64,000 bases of DNA from DASTBU01 sp035711845 (GTDB lineage: Bacteria > Acidobacteriota > Vicinamibacteria > Vicinamibacterales > 2-12-FULL-66-21), in the NCBI GenBank assembly GCA_035711845.1, contig DASTBU010000166.1:16314-80313 (forward strand), in the 5' to 3' direction. This document shows, piece by piece, positions 9,097 to 17,192 of this stretch. The first letter of the stretch is position 1; each line of letters begins with the position of its first letter. The notes below the pieces were generated by a model, which saw only the letters and a program-made list of their open reading frames with translations, made no database searches and had not been told where the DNA came from. The translations under genes and the position numbers were made by a program.

Positions 9097-9777
9097 CTAC
9101 TCGTATCGCAGCGCCACCATCGGATCGACCTTCGCGGCGCGCCGCGCCGGGATGACGCACGCCACCGCCGCCACGCCGCCGAGCAGGAGCGTCACGCCGG
9201 CGAAGATGAGGGGATCCGTCGCTTCGATGCCGAACAACAGACCGGTGTCGAAGAGCGCCGTCTGCGGCACGCGCGTCAGCGCAACGCTGATCAGGAGCCC
9301 TGTCGCGAGACCGACTGCGACGACGGACATCCCTTCACCCACGATCTTTTTCAGGATATCGGTGCCCGCCGCACCGAGTGCCTTGCGGATCCCGACCTCG
9401 CGCGTACGCTGCGCGACCGAATAGGAGACGATGCCGTAGATGCCGAGCGTCGCCAGCAGCAGCGCGAGAGCGCCGCACGCCGCGAGGACGATCGCGACCA
9501 GCCGGAACGGATAGGCCATGGTCGCGAACAGACCGCGTAGCGGCTGGATGTCGGCCACCGGGATACGCGGATCGAGCGTCCGGATCGTCTGCCGGACGGC
9601 GCCGACGTGCGCCGCCGGATCGCCGTCGGTGTTCACCAGCAGCATGATTCGCTGCCGCATCGTCTGCTGCATCGCCAGCCAGAAATGAGGCCGTATGTCC
9701 TTCTCGAGCGACTGCCAGGGGTTGTCGCGCACGGCGCCGACAATCGCGCAGGGCTTGGGTCCGAGAACGGGGCTTAC
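9097..9777 (-). pseudogene. C-terminal fragment of an ADOP-family permease
   Basis: The frame encodes the end of an ADOP permease: a periplasmic MacB-like segment (RQTIRTLDPRIPVADIQPL), then three helices with the FtsX signature TLGIYGIVSYSVAQRTREVG followed by IRKALGA, and a final RRAAKVDPMVALRYE. The open frame runs upstream through PCAIVGAVRDNPW into the 32-bp repeat at 9778 and loses similarity there, so about two thirds of the gene is missing. It matches the C-terminus of the intact gene at 30276. The remnant at 2629 carries the opposite end of such a gene, but I see no proof that the two were once one gene. Confidence 0.78.
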
Positions 9778-9811
9778 GGTGCCTCCGGATGCCGCTAATG
9801 CTTCCTGTCGT
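9778..9811. repeat. 32-bp boundary repeat, copy 2
   Basis: This copy differs from copies 1 and 3 at one base (CTGTCGT in place of CTATCGT) and shares the preceding GG with copy 3. It marks the 5' end of the truncated ADOP fragment. The right flank is unique sequence followed by the 17-bp array at 9836. Confidence 0.85.
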
Positions 9812-9835
9812 CTTGGGAATTGGGCGTTGGGAGCG

Positions 9836-9937
9836 GGTGCCTGTCCCCTTAGGGTGCCTGTCCCCTTAGGGTGCCTGTCCCCTTAGAGTGCCTGTCCCCT
9901 TAAAGTGCCTGTCCCCTTAAAGTGCCAGTCCCCCTCC
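9836..9937. repeat. Six tandem 17-bp units of GGTGCCTGTCCCCTTAG type
   Basis: Six units of exactly 17 bp run without gaps. Units 1-3 are identical, units 4-5 change the flanking G/A bases, and unit 6 is degenerate (GTGCCAGTCCCCC). The motif is the reverse complement of that in the arrays at 22469 and 61228. The array ends 42 bp before the kinase start and 25 bp before its -10 box. Confidence 0.9.
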
Positions 9938-9962
9938 TGCAGGGTAACCTCGAGCGGCAGCT

Positions 9963-9968
9963 TATAAT
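9963..9968 (+). promoter_or_regulatory. Candidate -10 box (TATAAT) of the kinase gene
   Basis: A perfect TATAAT lies 11 bp before ATG 9980. With a start site 6-8 bp downstream, the mRNA would have about five leader bases. No Shine-Dalgarno is present and the -35 region (CTGCAG) is poor. Confidence 0.5.
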
Positions 9969-9979
9969 CCGCCTACCTC

Positions 9980-12607
9980 ATGCCCCTCGCTCCTGGAACT
10001 CGACTCGGCCCATATGAAGTCCTCGCTGCCAGCGGCGCCGGCGGCATGGGCGAGGTCTACCGTGCGCGCGACACGCGGCTGGGGCGCGATGTAGCGATCA
10101 AGGTGTTGCCCGCACGCCTGGCGGAGGACCCGGAATTCCGGCAGCGTCTCGATCGCGAGGCGCGGGCCATCTCGTCTCTCTCGCACCCGAATATCTGCGC
10201 GCTCTACGACATCGGACACCGGGACGGCATGGGTTTCCTGGTGATGGAATACCTCGATGGCGAGACGCTGGCCACGCGCCTGACGCGCGGCCCCTTGCCG
10301 CTCGATCAGGTGCTCCGGTACGGAATCGAAATCGCCGACGCGCTCGCGGCCGCGCACCGCAAAGCGGTCGTGCACCGTGATCTGAAGCCGGGCAATGTCA
10401 TGCTGACGCGCACAGGCGCACGGCTGCTCGATTTCGGGCTCGCCAAGCCGGTCGCCGGCGGTCACGCCGCCGGCGGGGTACATGCGGCAACGGTCAGCGC
10501 CCCCCTGACCTCTCAGGGCACTCTGCTCGGCACGTTCCAGTACATGTCGCCGGAGCAGCTCCAGGGCCAGGAGGCTGATGCCCGCAGCGACATCTTTGCG
10601 CTGGGAGCCGTGCTCTACGAGATGGCGACCGGCACACGCGCGTTCGACGGCAAGACGACGGCGAGCGTTATCGCCGCCATCCTGGAACGCGAGCCGGCGC
10701 CGATTCCGAGCCTGCAGCCACTCGCGCCCGCCGCGCTCGACGACGTCGTCCGCGGATGCCTTGCCAAGGATCCGGAGGTGCGGTGGCAGACTGCCCACGA
10801 CGTCAGCCTGCAGCTGAGGACGCTCCGCACGCGTGGCGTCGAGAGGGAATCGCAATCAATCCCGACGGCTCTACCGAAACGGCGCCTCGCTCTCTGGGGT
10901 GTGGCGGCGATCGCGCTCTTTGCGGCCGGACTGCTGGCGGCTCGGTACTTCGCCACGGCTGCACCGCCAGACGCTCCCGAGTTGCTGCGGGCGCCGGTTC
11001 TGGCGCCCACCGGGCACGCCTTTACGCCGAACGACTTCGCCATCTCACCCGACGGGCGGCGCGTTGCATTCATCGCGGCAGGCGCCGACGGCGTGCAGAC
11101 GTTGTGGGTCACCTCGCTCGAATCCGGTCAGTCGGCGGAGGTTGCGGGAAGCGACGATGCGAAGTCCCCATTCTGGGCGCCCGACAGCCGCTGGATCGGA
11201 TTCTTCGCGCGCGGCAAGTTGATGAAAGTCGAGCCCGGCGGCGTCGGCCTCCAGACCGTGTGTGATGCCCACGCCACTGCCCGCGGAGGCGCCTGGGGGC
11301 CCAGCGGCGACATTCTGTTCTCGAGCGCGGTGTTCGGGCCGCTCGTGCGCGTCCCCGCGGTGGGCGGCACGGCCCAACCGGTTACACAGATTCCACCCGA
11401 TATGCCGGGGGAAGCGCACCGCTTTCCCCAGTTCCTGTCCGACGGCCGGCGGTTTCTCTTTTCGGCGAGCTGGACCAACCAGCAGCGCGGCGGGGTCTAT
11501 CTCGCGAGCGTCGGTGGCGGCGCTCCGAAGCTTCTGTCTTCGGAGATCCGCAGCCGGACGGTCCTGGCCAGCGGATATCTCATCTACGTTGCCGAGGGCA
11601 CCGTCTATGCCCGCCCCTTCGACGAACGGGACGGCCAATTCACCGGCGAACCGCGAGCCCTCCTGAGAAACGAGATCGCGGCCGACTGGCGCTTCGGCGA
11701 CATGCCGCTGTCCGCATCCGGGAACGGCCGGATCGTCTTCCAATCGCGCCAGACCTACTATTCGCAGCTGCTGTGGTTCGACCGCTCGGGGAAGGAACTG
11801 GGAGTTGTCGGCCCGCCGGGCTACTGGTCGCCCGCACTGTCGCCGGACGGGACCCGACTCGCCGTGACCCACGATCCGGACGGCACGGGTCGCACGAACG
11901 TATGGATCCACGATCTGAACCGCAATGTGGCCGCGCCGCTCACGACAACCGGGACGCACACGGCGCTCGCCTGGTCCCGCGACGGGAAATGGATCGCGTA
12001 TTCGGCGATGCGATCGAAGACCGGAATCTACAGGCGGCCGGCGGACGGATCGGGTCCCGAGGAGACGATACACGAGTCGGAAGCTCACCTGCTGGTGAAC
12101 TCGTACTCGCGGGACGGCGCTGTGCTCGCCATGGACTTTGCGAAGGGGATCCCCGAGCTGCGCGCGTTCGATGTGCAGTCGAAACAGAGCCGGTTGTTCG
12201 ACGTCGGTGCCGAAGGCAGCTACTCGCCGGACGGCAAGTGGATCGCCCACCTCGGATACAACAACACACCGGGCGTGAGCGTGACCCCCGCGGCGGGGGG
12301 TGGTCAGATCAGGGTCTCGAGCGGCCCTGGCAGTCAGGCGCGCTGGCGCCGTGACATGACGGAGCTGTATTACATCGCGCCCAACAGGAAGATGATGGTC
12401 GTCCCGCTGACCAGCCGCGACGGCACGCTCGAACCTGGTCCGCCGCGGGAGCTCTTCCAGACCCGCGTCGTCCAGCCGGCGCTGGCGCTGTTCCAGTACG
12501 ACGTGACCGCGGACGGGCAGAAGTTCCTGATCAACTCGCTGCCGCGCGAGGGCGTCAGCGCACCGCTCACGTTGCTCGTGAACTGGACCGCCGCGCTCTC
12601 GCGATAA
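9980..12607 (+). CDS. Membrane Ser/Thr protein kinase with extracytoplasmic TolB-like propeller
   Basis: 875 residues. The Hanks-type kinase domain spans about 11-280: glycine loop GAGGMGEVY (19-27), Lys41 in VAIKVLP, HRDLKPGN (132-139), DFG (151-153) and the SPEQLQG activation segment, so all catalytic residues are kept. One transmembrane helix lies at about 300-322 (LALWGVAAIALFAAGLLAA). The remaining ~550 residues are PD40/TolB-like propeller blades (FAISPDGRRVAF, FWAPDSRWIGF, PALSPDGTRLAV) expected outside the membrane. The layout suggests a sensor that couples an external ligand to cytoplasmic phosphorylation; ligand and targets are unknown. It is the only intact member among several related fragments nearby. 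Confidence 0.92.
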   Translation: MPLAPGTRLGPYEVLAASGAGGMGEVYRARDTRLGRDVAIKVLPARLAEDPEFRQRLDREARAISSLSHPNICALYDIGHRDGMGFLVMEYLDGETLATRLTRGPLPLDQVLRYGIEIADALAAAHRKAVVHRDLKPGNVMLTRTGARLLDFGLAKPVAGGHAAGGVHAATVSAPLTSQGTLLGTFQYMSPEQLQGQEADARSDIFALGAVLYEMATGTRAFDGKTTASVIAAILEREPAPIPSLQPLAPAALDDVVRGCLAKDPEVRWQTAHDVSLQLRTLRTRGVERESQSIPTALPKRRLALWGVAAIALFAAGLLAARYFATAAPPDAPELLRAPVLAPTGHAFTPNDFAISPDGRRVAFIAAGADGVQTLWVTSLESGQSAEVAGSDDAKSPFWAPDSRWIGFFARGKLMKVEPGGVGLQTVCDAHATARGGAWGPSGDILFSSAVFGPLVRVPAVGGTAQPVTQIPPDMPGEAHRFPQFLSDGRRFLFSASWTNQQRGGVYLASVGGGAPKLLSSEIRSRTVLASGYLIYVAEGTVYARPFDERDGQFTGEPRALLRNEIAADWRFGDMPLSASGNGRIVFQSRQTYYSQLLWFDRSGKELGVVGPPGYWSPALSPDGTRLAVTHDPDGTGRTNVWIHDLNRNVAAPLTTTGTHTALAWSRDGKWIAYSAMRSKTGIYRRPADGSGPEETIHESEAHLLVNSYSRDGAVLAMDFAKGIPELRAFDVQSKQSRLFDVGAEGSYSPDGKWIAHLGYNNTPGVSVTPAAGGGQIRVSSGPGSQARWRRDMTELYYIAPNRKMMVVPLTSRDGTLEPGPPRELFQTRVVQPALALFQYDVTADGQKFLINSLPREGVSAPLTLLVNWTAALSR

Positions 12608-12689
12608 TCGACTGCTGACGCCGCGCTTCACCACCCTGATCCGGTGTCCCGGCATCGAGGCTTTCCGTCGCGCCGGGTCGGTGGAGCGG

Positions 12690-12978
12690 TCTCCGGTCAG
12701 ACGCGCTGCCTTCGGCAGGCGGCCGGGCGTCGCGGTGCGGCCGTGTCAGCTCGACGAACGACCCGAAGTCCCGCAGCGCATCGAGGTGCGGTCCAGATGC
12801 AGCCGGAGGCCGCGGTACTCCCCCTGGCCGAGTGCTTCTCGCAGCAGGGCGACCGCCCGTTCCTTGTCTCCAGGGAGGGCAGCGATGCAGGCTCGCCAGT
12901 ACGTGTGACGCCCAAACAGCCATAGGCCGTTGCCTGCGTTCAGCCGCGGAAGGAAGAAGTCGGGGCAACAGAGCAGAT
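12690..12978 (-). pseudogene. C-terminal fragment of a TPR protein (kinase-TPR type)
   Basis: The minus strand encodes YWRACIAALPGDKERAVALL, REALGQGEYRGLRLHLD and, after a frame change near 12795, LDALRDFGSFVELTRPHRD. This is the usual end of acidobacterial kinase-TPR proteins, where the last repeat reads 'ALLREA...G...LH.D...LR....F..L'. There is no start, and the 5' edge falls on the 32-bp repeat at 12979. Function, if any, is lost. Confidence 0.68.
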
Positions 12979-13012
12979 GGTGCCTCCGGATGCCGCTAAT
13001 GCTTCCTATCGT
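12979..13012. repeat. 32-bp boundary repeat, copy 3
   Basis: Over its 32-bp core this copy is identical to copy 1, and it shares the two bases before the core (GG) with copy 2. Its left neighbour is a leftward TPR fragment. Its right neighbour, beginning at the very next base, is a rightward copy of the end of the amidohydrolase-CIA30 gene. Confidence 0.85.
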
Positions 13013-13101
13013 CCTCGATGGCTCCGATATCAGAGGGGTGCTCTTCCCGGCGGGAAGCCCCGGGGCCGTTCCGGTTCGCGATCGATGAGGTCCGCTTCCG
13101 G
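13013..13101 (+). pseudogene. Duplicated 3' end of the amidohydrolase-CIA30 gene
   Basis: These 89 bases match 2388-2476 with one substitution (CTTCCC for CTTCTC) and one inserted G in the GGGGCC run, which breaks the frame. They encode the last ~29 residues of the CIA30-like domain (DGSDIRGVLF, then FAIDEVRF). No upstream part is present. The near identity to a locus 10.6 kb away points to a recent duplication. Confidence 0.85.
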
Positions 13102-13102
13102 C

Positions 13103-13108
13103 GATAAT
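13103..13108 (+). promoter_or_regulatory. Candidate -10 box (GATAAT) for the sensor kinase
   Basis: GATAAT ends 8 bp before ATG 13117, again suggesting a leaderless message. It starts two bases after the end of the duplicated CIA30 fragment. The -35 position is not convincing. Confidence 0.35.
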
Positions 13109-13116
13109 GATGCAGC

Positions 13117-14232
13117 ATGCGCCTGAGGCTGCTTCCGGAGAACTCGCCGCTCGGGTGGACGCCGTTCGCGTGGCTCGTCTACCTGTCCTTCTTCCTCGTC
13201 TGGGCGGTGTTGAACAACACCGCCTTTGACTGGTTGATTGACGGACCCGCCGTCGCGGCGTTTCTCGTGCTGTACTTCCGGGGCTTCTGGGTCTCGGGAA
13301 CACGGCTCCTGCCAATCATCGTCCTGATCCTCGGGATCGGCCTGGCCACCAGCATCAGGAACCCGGGCGCCAGCTGCTTCGTCATCTTCGCGGCAGCGTT
13401 CGTCGGCGACGTCGGGCGGCCAGCGACGGCCGTCCGCTGGCTGGCTGCGGTCATCGGCATCACCGCGATCCACGCGTGGCTGTTCGCGCTGTCGCCGGCG
13501 TTCTGGGTTCCCGCCCTCGTGCTGTCGGTGCTCATCGGCGGCGCCAACATTCACTTCTGCGAGATGCGGCGCAAGGACCGCGCGCTCATCAAGGCGCACG
13601 CGCAGGCCGAGCAGCTCGCGCGCGTGGCCGAACGCGAGCGCATCGCCCGCGATCTACACGACCTGCTCGGACACACGCTCTCGGTGATCGTGCTGAAGTC
13701 GGAGCTCGCGGCCAAGCTGGCGGAGCGGAATCCGTCCCGGGCGGTCGCCGAGATCCGCGAGGTCGAACAGATCTCGCGACACGCGCTCGCCGAGGTCCGC
13801 CGCGCCGTGCACGGCTATCGAGGCGAACGGCTGGCCGACGAGCTGACCGCGGGCCGCGGCGTGCTGGAAGCAGCGGGCGTGACGCTGCTGGCCGAGGTAG
13901 AACCCGTCGCGCTCCCGGCCTACACCGAGCGCGTTCTCGCGCTCGCCCTCCGCGAGGCCGTCACCAACGTCGTCCGCCACGCCCGTGCGTCACGGTGTAT
14001 CGTAAGGCTCGCAACACTGGGCGACACCGTGCGGCTGAGCGTCGAGGACAACGGCGTGGGAGGGGAACTGGCGGAAGGAGCAGGCCTGGCTGGCATGCGC
14101 GAGAGGCTGGCGGAGATTGGCGGCCGCCTGGAGCGCGATGGCATCAACGGCACGTGCCTGAGGCTGAGCGTACCCGTTTCGTCGGCACTGCCAGGGTTGC
14201 CCCAGTTCCTAAAGTCCGGCGAGGTCGCCTGA
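13117..14232 (+). CDS. Sensor histidine kinase, NarL/DesK type (HisKA_3)
   Basis: 371 residues. The N-terminal ~145 residues hold about five hydrophobic helices with no large external domain, which favours a membrane-state or intramembrane sensor of the DesK kind. A linker leads to the HisKA_3 box ERERIARDLHDLLGHTLSV with phospho-acceptor His181. The HATPase follows, with N-box EAVTNVVRHA (about 281-290) and G-box VEDNGVGG (about 309-316). The response regulator begins 110 bp downstream on the same strand, so they are a likely cognate pair. The stimulus is unknown. Confidence 0.9.
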   Translation: MRLRLLPENSPLGWTPFAWLVYLSFFLVWAVLNNTAFDWLIDGPAVAAFLVLYFRGFWVSGTRLLPIIVLILGIGLATSIRNPGASCFVIFAAAFVGDVGRPATAVRWLAAVIGITAIHAWLFALSPAFWVPALVLSVLIGGANIHFCEMRRKDRALIKAHAQAEQLARVAERERIARDLHDLLGHTLSVIVLKSELAAKLAERNPSRAVAEIREVEQISRHALAEVRRAVHGYRGERLADELTAGRGVLEAAGVTLLAEVEPVALPAYTERVLALALREAVTNVVRHARASRCIVRLATLGDTVRLSVEDNGVGGELAEGAGLAGMRERLAEIGGRLERDGINGTCLRLSVPVSSALPGLPQFLKSGEVA

Positions 14233-14341
14233 TCCCGTTTTGGCAGCCGTGGCCGGTTCTCCCATTCGCACGGGCTGAGTTTTTCCGGCGATTGTGCCCC
14301 TGGCAATGTTGACCGTCGCGGCCATTTCGTCCATTTCCTGA

Positions 14342-14944
14342 GTGATCAGAATCCTCCTTGCAGAAGACCAGGCGATGGTGCTCGGCGCGCTTGCCGCGCT
14401 GCTCGAGATAGAGAGCGATTTCGAGGTGGTGGCGCAGGCTCGAACGGGTGACGAGGCGCTCGATCTGGCGCTCCGGCACAAGCCCGACGTGCTCGTCACC
14501 GACATCGAAATGCCCGGCCTGACGGGCCTCGACATCGCCTCGGCGCTGCGCGACAGGCGGTCGACATCGCGGGTGATCATCCTGACCACGTTTGCGCGGC
14601 CGGGGTATCTTCGACGGGCGCTGGAGGTAGGGGCATCGGGATACCTGCTGAAGGATGCGCCATCTGCACAGCTCGCCGACGCGATCAGGCGAGTGGCGGG
14701 CGGCGGGCGCGCGATCGATCCGGCGCTGGCGAGCGAGGCCTGGACCGAGCCCGATCCGCTCACCGAACGGGAGCGGCAGGTGCTGCGGCTCGCGGACGAG
14801 GGACTGGCGAGCGCGGAGATCGCCCGGCGCTTGAAGCTCTCTGAGGGGACCGTGCGGAATTATCTCTCCGAGTCGATTGGCAAGCTCGGAGCCCGGAATC
14901 GCGCTGACGCTGCACGCCTCGCCCGTCAGAAGGGGTGGCTCTGA
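14342..14944 (+). CDS. LuxR/NarL-family response regulator
   Basis: 200 residues from GTG 14342. The receiver domain shows the acidic pair near residues 8-9 (AEDQ), phospho-acceptor Asp54 (VLVTDIEMPG), Thr in ILTTF and the Lys of LLKDAP. The C-terminal LuxR helix-turn-helix spans about 138-192 (LTERERQVLRLADEG, AEIARRLKLSEGTVRNYLS). It closely resembles DesR-type regulators and follows a DesK-type kinase. No Shine-Dalgarno is clear before the GTG, and the 109-bp gap holds no other gene. The targets are unknown; the VWFA gene 39 bp downstream is a possible co-transcribed partner. Confidence 0.93.
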   Translation: MIRILLAEDQAMVLGALAALLEIESDFEVVAQARTGDEALDLALRHKPDVLVTDIEMPGLTGLDIASALRDRRSTSRVIILTTFARPGYLRRALEVGASGYLLKDAPSAQLADAIRRVAGGGRAIDPALASEAWTEPDPLTERERQVLRLADEGLASAEIARRLKLSEGTVRNYLSESIGKLGARNRADAARLARQKGWL

Positions 14945-14983
14945 ACACCGTCGACCACTGGTTGACGCCTGGAGGAGGTCCCT

Positions 14984-16183
14984 GTGACAGTCGCGCTCCT
15001 GTTGCCGGTATTGCTGGCGCTTGCCCGCTCGGGGCCGGCGCAGCAACCGACCCAGCCGCCGATCCGGTCCGGAGTGGAGCTCGTGGTCGTGGACGTCCAA
15101 GTGGTCGATCGGCAGGGGCGGCCGCTTGGGTCCCTGCGGCCCGAGGACTTCGAAGTGTCGCTCGACGGCAAACGGCGGCGGGTGGTATCCGCGGAGCTCG
15201 TGCGGCATGAGGGTGTCGTTCAGCCTGGCGGGCTCGCGGGCCAGCCAGCCCCTTCGGCTGCTCCGTCGGGGGCAGACACGCAGGGACGCCGCTTCATCCT
15301 CGCCATCGACGAGCACAGTTTCAGGCCGGCGTCCGCGCGTGCAGCGATGCAGGCCGCCGGACGCTTCATCGACCGGCTGCAGCCCAACGACCTCGTGGGC
15401 CTATACACCTATCCAACGGGCGCGGTGCACTCTGACCTCACGAACGATCACGCCTCGGTCAAACAGCTGGTCGAGAAGGTGACAGGCCTTCTCGATTTGC
15501 CGCTCAATCGCTTCGACCTCTCGAAATCCGAGGTGATCGACATCGCCTCGGGCGACCTGGACACGCTGAATCGAGTGGCGTTGCGCACATGCGTTCAGGG
15601 AGACAGCACCTGCCGCCGGTCGATTCAGAACGACGCCGTCTCGCTGGCGGGTTATTTCGAGATGCAGGTCACGCAGAGCCTCGGCGGGCTGCGCCACCTC
15701 GTACGCGGGCTCGCGCAGCTTCAGGGCCGCAAGACGCTCGTGATTGTCAGCGGCGGCCTGTTCACGTCCGACCGTGGCGGCGGGAGAGTCAATATGGGCT
15801 CCGAGATCCAGTACGTCGGCCGTGAGGCCGCCTCCGCCAACGCGAACCTGTACGTACTGCACATGGACTCGAGCTTCATCGATGCGTTTTCGACGCAGCG
15901 CGGGCCGAGCCAGACATTGTTCCGCGACAGCAATGCGCTCGCGTCCGGCCTGGAGATGATCGCCGGCGCGGCAGGAGGCGCGTCGATCCGCGTGCAGGCG
16001 GGCACCGGCGATTCCGCATTCGACCGCGTGCTCCTCGAGAACTCCGCATACTACCTGCTCGGCGTGGAACCCGACGCCGCCGATCGCGATGGCGAGCCCC
16101 ACCGGATCCAGGTCCGCGTGCGAGTGCGGGGAGCGACGGTCCGGAGCCGTGCGACCGTCACGGTGCCTCGCCTCCAGGGCTGA
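14984..16183 (+). CDS. Exported VWFA-related protein of the Acidobacteria type
   Basis: 399 residues from GTG 14984, chosen because GGAGGAGG at 14971-14978 is one of the best Shine-Dalgarno sequences in the window. A short signal peptide (LLLPVLLALARSGPAQ) is followed by the family signature VVVDVQVVDRQGRPLGSLRPEDFEV, where 'V.D..G....L..EDF.V..DG' is typical, then a VWFA-like fold with the first strand RFILAIDEHSF. The MIDAS motif is degenerate (DEHSF instead of DxSxS). The C-terminal YYLLGVEPD segment is also typical. Its role is unknown; members are assumed to be periplasmic or surface adhesion or scaffold proteins. A second member lies at 38321-39289. Confidence 0.87.
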   Translation: MTVALLLPVLLALARSGPAQQPTQPPIRSGVELVVVDVQVVDRQGRPLGSLRPEDFEVSLDGKRRRVVSAELVRHEGVVQPGGLAGQPAPSAAPSGADTQGRRFILAIDEHSFRPASARAAMQAAGRFIDRLQPNDLVGLYTYPTGAVHSDLTNDHASVKQLVEKVTGLLDLPLNRFDLSKSEVIDIASGDLDTLNRVALRTCVQGDSTCRRSIQNDAVSLAGYFEMQVTQSLGGLRHLVRGLAQLQGRKTLVIVSGGLFTSDRGGGRVNMGSEIQYVGREAASANANLYVLHMDSSFIDAFSTQRGPSQTLFRDSNALASGLEMIAGAAGGASIRVQAGTGDSAFDRVLLENSAYYLLGVEPDAADRDGEPHRIQVRVRVRGATVRSRATVTVPRLQG

Positions 16184-16206
16184 TTGCGGATCGGCGGAAC
16201 CATCGC

Positions 16207-17106
16207 CTACCTGTCGGTCCGCCGCGGCGTCACGCCGGTACCGAGCTTCTCGATCCGACGCGTCTTCATGTTGTAGACATCGCCCGCCGACAGCACGAAG
16301 TACGACTTTTCCCACGGTTGGTAGAGCCGCGTGTTGTCGTGCACCGCGACCTTCCACCTCCCCATCACCTCGAATCGATCGCCGGTCACGACGATGGCGG
16401 TGGCTTCGGAGAGGCCGAGCCCGAGCAGGTTCGGGTACTTCTGAATCACTGGCACGAGATCGTCCCACCGGTTGCGCGCGTTGATGTGCTGATCGATGGC
16501 GCTCTTCTTGAGGAACTTGAAGGCCTCCTGGTGGTTCGGCTCCTGCGTCATCATCACGTTCGGACCCGATGTATCCCCGCGCACGAGATACTCGCCCTGG
16601 ATCGTGGCGCCGGCGGAGCTGCCGCCGATGACGCCGCCGCGTTCGAGCACCTTGTGAAGCTCGCGGTAGGTGAGGGTGTTCGCGTACGAATCCACGATGT
16701 TCCACTGCCGGCCGCCGTTGAACCAGACGGCGTTGGCCTCGCGCAGGGGCTTCACGAACTCCTCGGTGTCGGCCACTTTGGGATCGTCCGTGTGCAGCAT
16801 CCGCACGCGTTTCAACCCGCGCGCCAGCCACGGGGCGACGATCTCCTGCTCTTTGTAGGTCTGGATGGCGCCATCCCGATCCCGGTTACCTCCGGCAGTC
16901 GGCACGATGATGAACTTCGCTTCCGGCCCTCCGGCCAGCTCGATGAACTTCTCGACGATCCCGGTGCCCTCGAGCCGCCCACCCCCCACGATCATCAGCG
17001 TGCCTTTCGGCGGCCCGTACTCGATCGTCTCCTGGACCGCCGCCGCGACGGACCAGAAGACCAGCAGCCCGAAGATCGCGCCGAACCGTCTCGTCCCCTT
17101 GCGCAT
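16207..17106 (-). CDS. Cyanophycinase-like peptidase (family S51), exported
   Basis: 299 residues from ATG 17106, preferred over GTG 17112 because the upstream AGGAGGG is then about 9 bp away. A signal peptide (residues about 6-24) precedes the S51 fold: TLMIVGGGRLEGTG, FIIVPTAGG, the conserved WFNGGRQWN, and the nucleophile in GGVIGGSSAGA. A later DQH and GLGLSEATAIVV match the dipeptidase/cyanophycinase group. It would hydrolyse beta-linked aspartyl or related peptides outside the cytoplasm; whether the substrate is cyanophycin is not shown, and no cyanophycin synthetase is in the window. It converges on the VWFA gene with a 23-bp gap. Confidence 0.88.
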   Translation of the reverse strand: MRKGTRRFGAIFGLLVFWSVAAAVQETIEYGPPKGTLMIVGGGRLEGTGIVEKFIELAGGPEAKFIIVPTAGGNRDRDGAIQTYKEQEIVAPWLARGLKRVRMLHTDDPKVADTEEFVKPLREANAVWFNGGRQWNIVDSYANTLTYRELHKVLERGGVIGGSSAGATIQGEYLVRGDTSGPNVMMTQEPNHQEAFKFLKKSAIDQHINARNRWDDLVPVIQKYPNLLGLGLSEATAIVVTGDRFEVMGRWKVAVHDNTRLYQPWEKSYFVLSAGDVYNMKTRRIEKLGTGVTPRRTDR

Positions 17107-17118
17107 TCGCACAGCCCT

Positions 17119-17192
17119 CCTGAACTGCTGAACCTGATGAACCCCTGAACCCGATGAACCCCCTGAACCTGATGAACCTTGAACCCCTGAAC
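17119..17192. repeat. Direct repeats of a CCTGAACCTGATGAACC-type unit
   Basis: Three 17-bp units at 17127-17143, 17144-17160 and 17162-17178 differ at one or two bases and are flanked by partial units. The array fills the whole gap between two minus-strand genes and ends one base before the stop codon of the gene at 17193. The core CTGAACC is the complement of the GGTTCAG heptamers elsewhere in the window. Confidence 0.85.

Noticed and set aside
14233..14341. Small gene between sensor kinase and response regulator
   Set aside because: The 109-bp gap has no start with a ribosome-binding site or conserved product.
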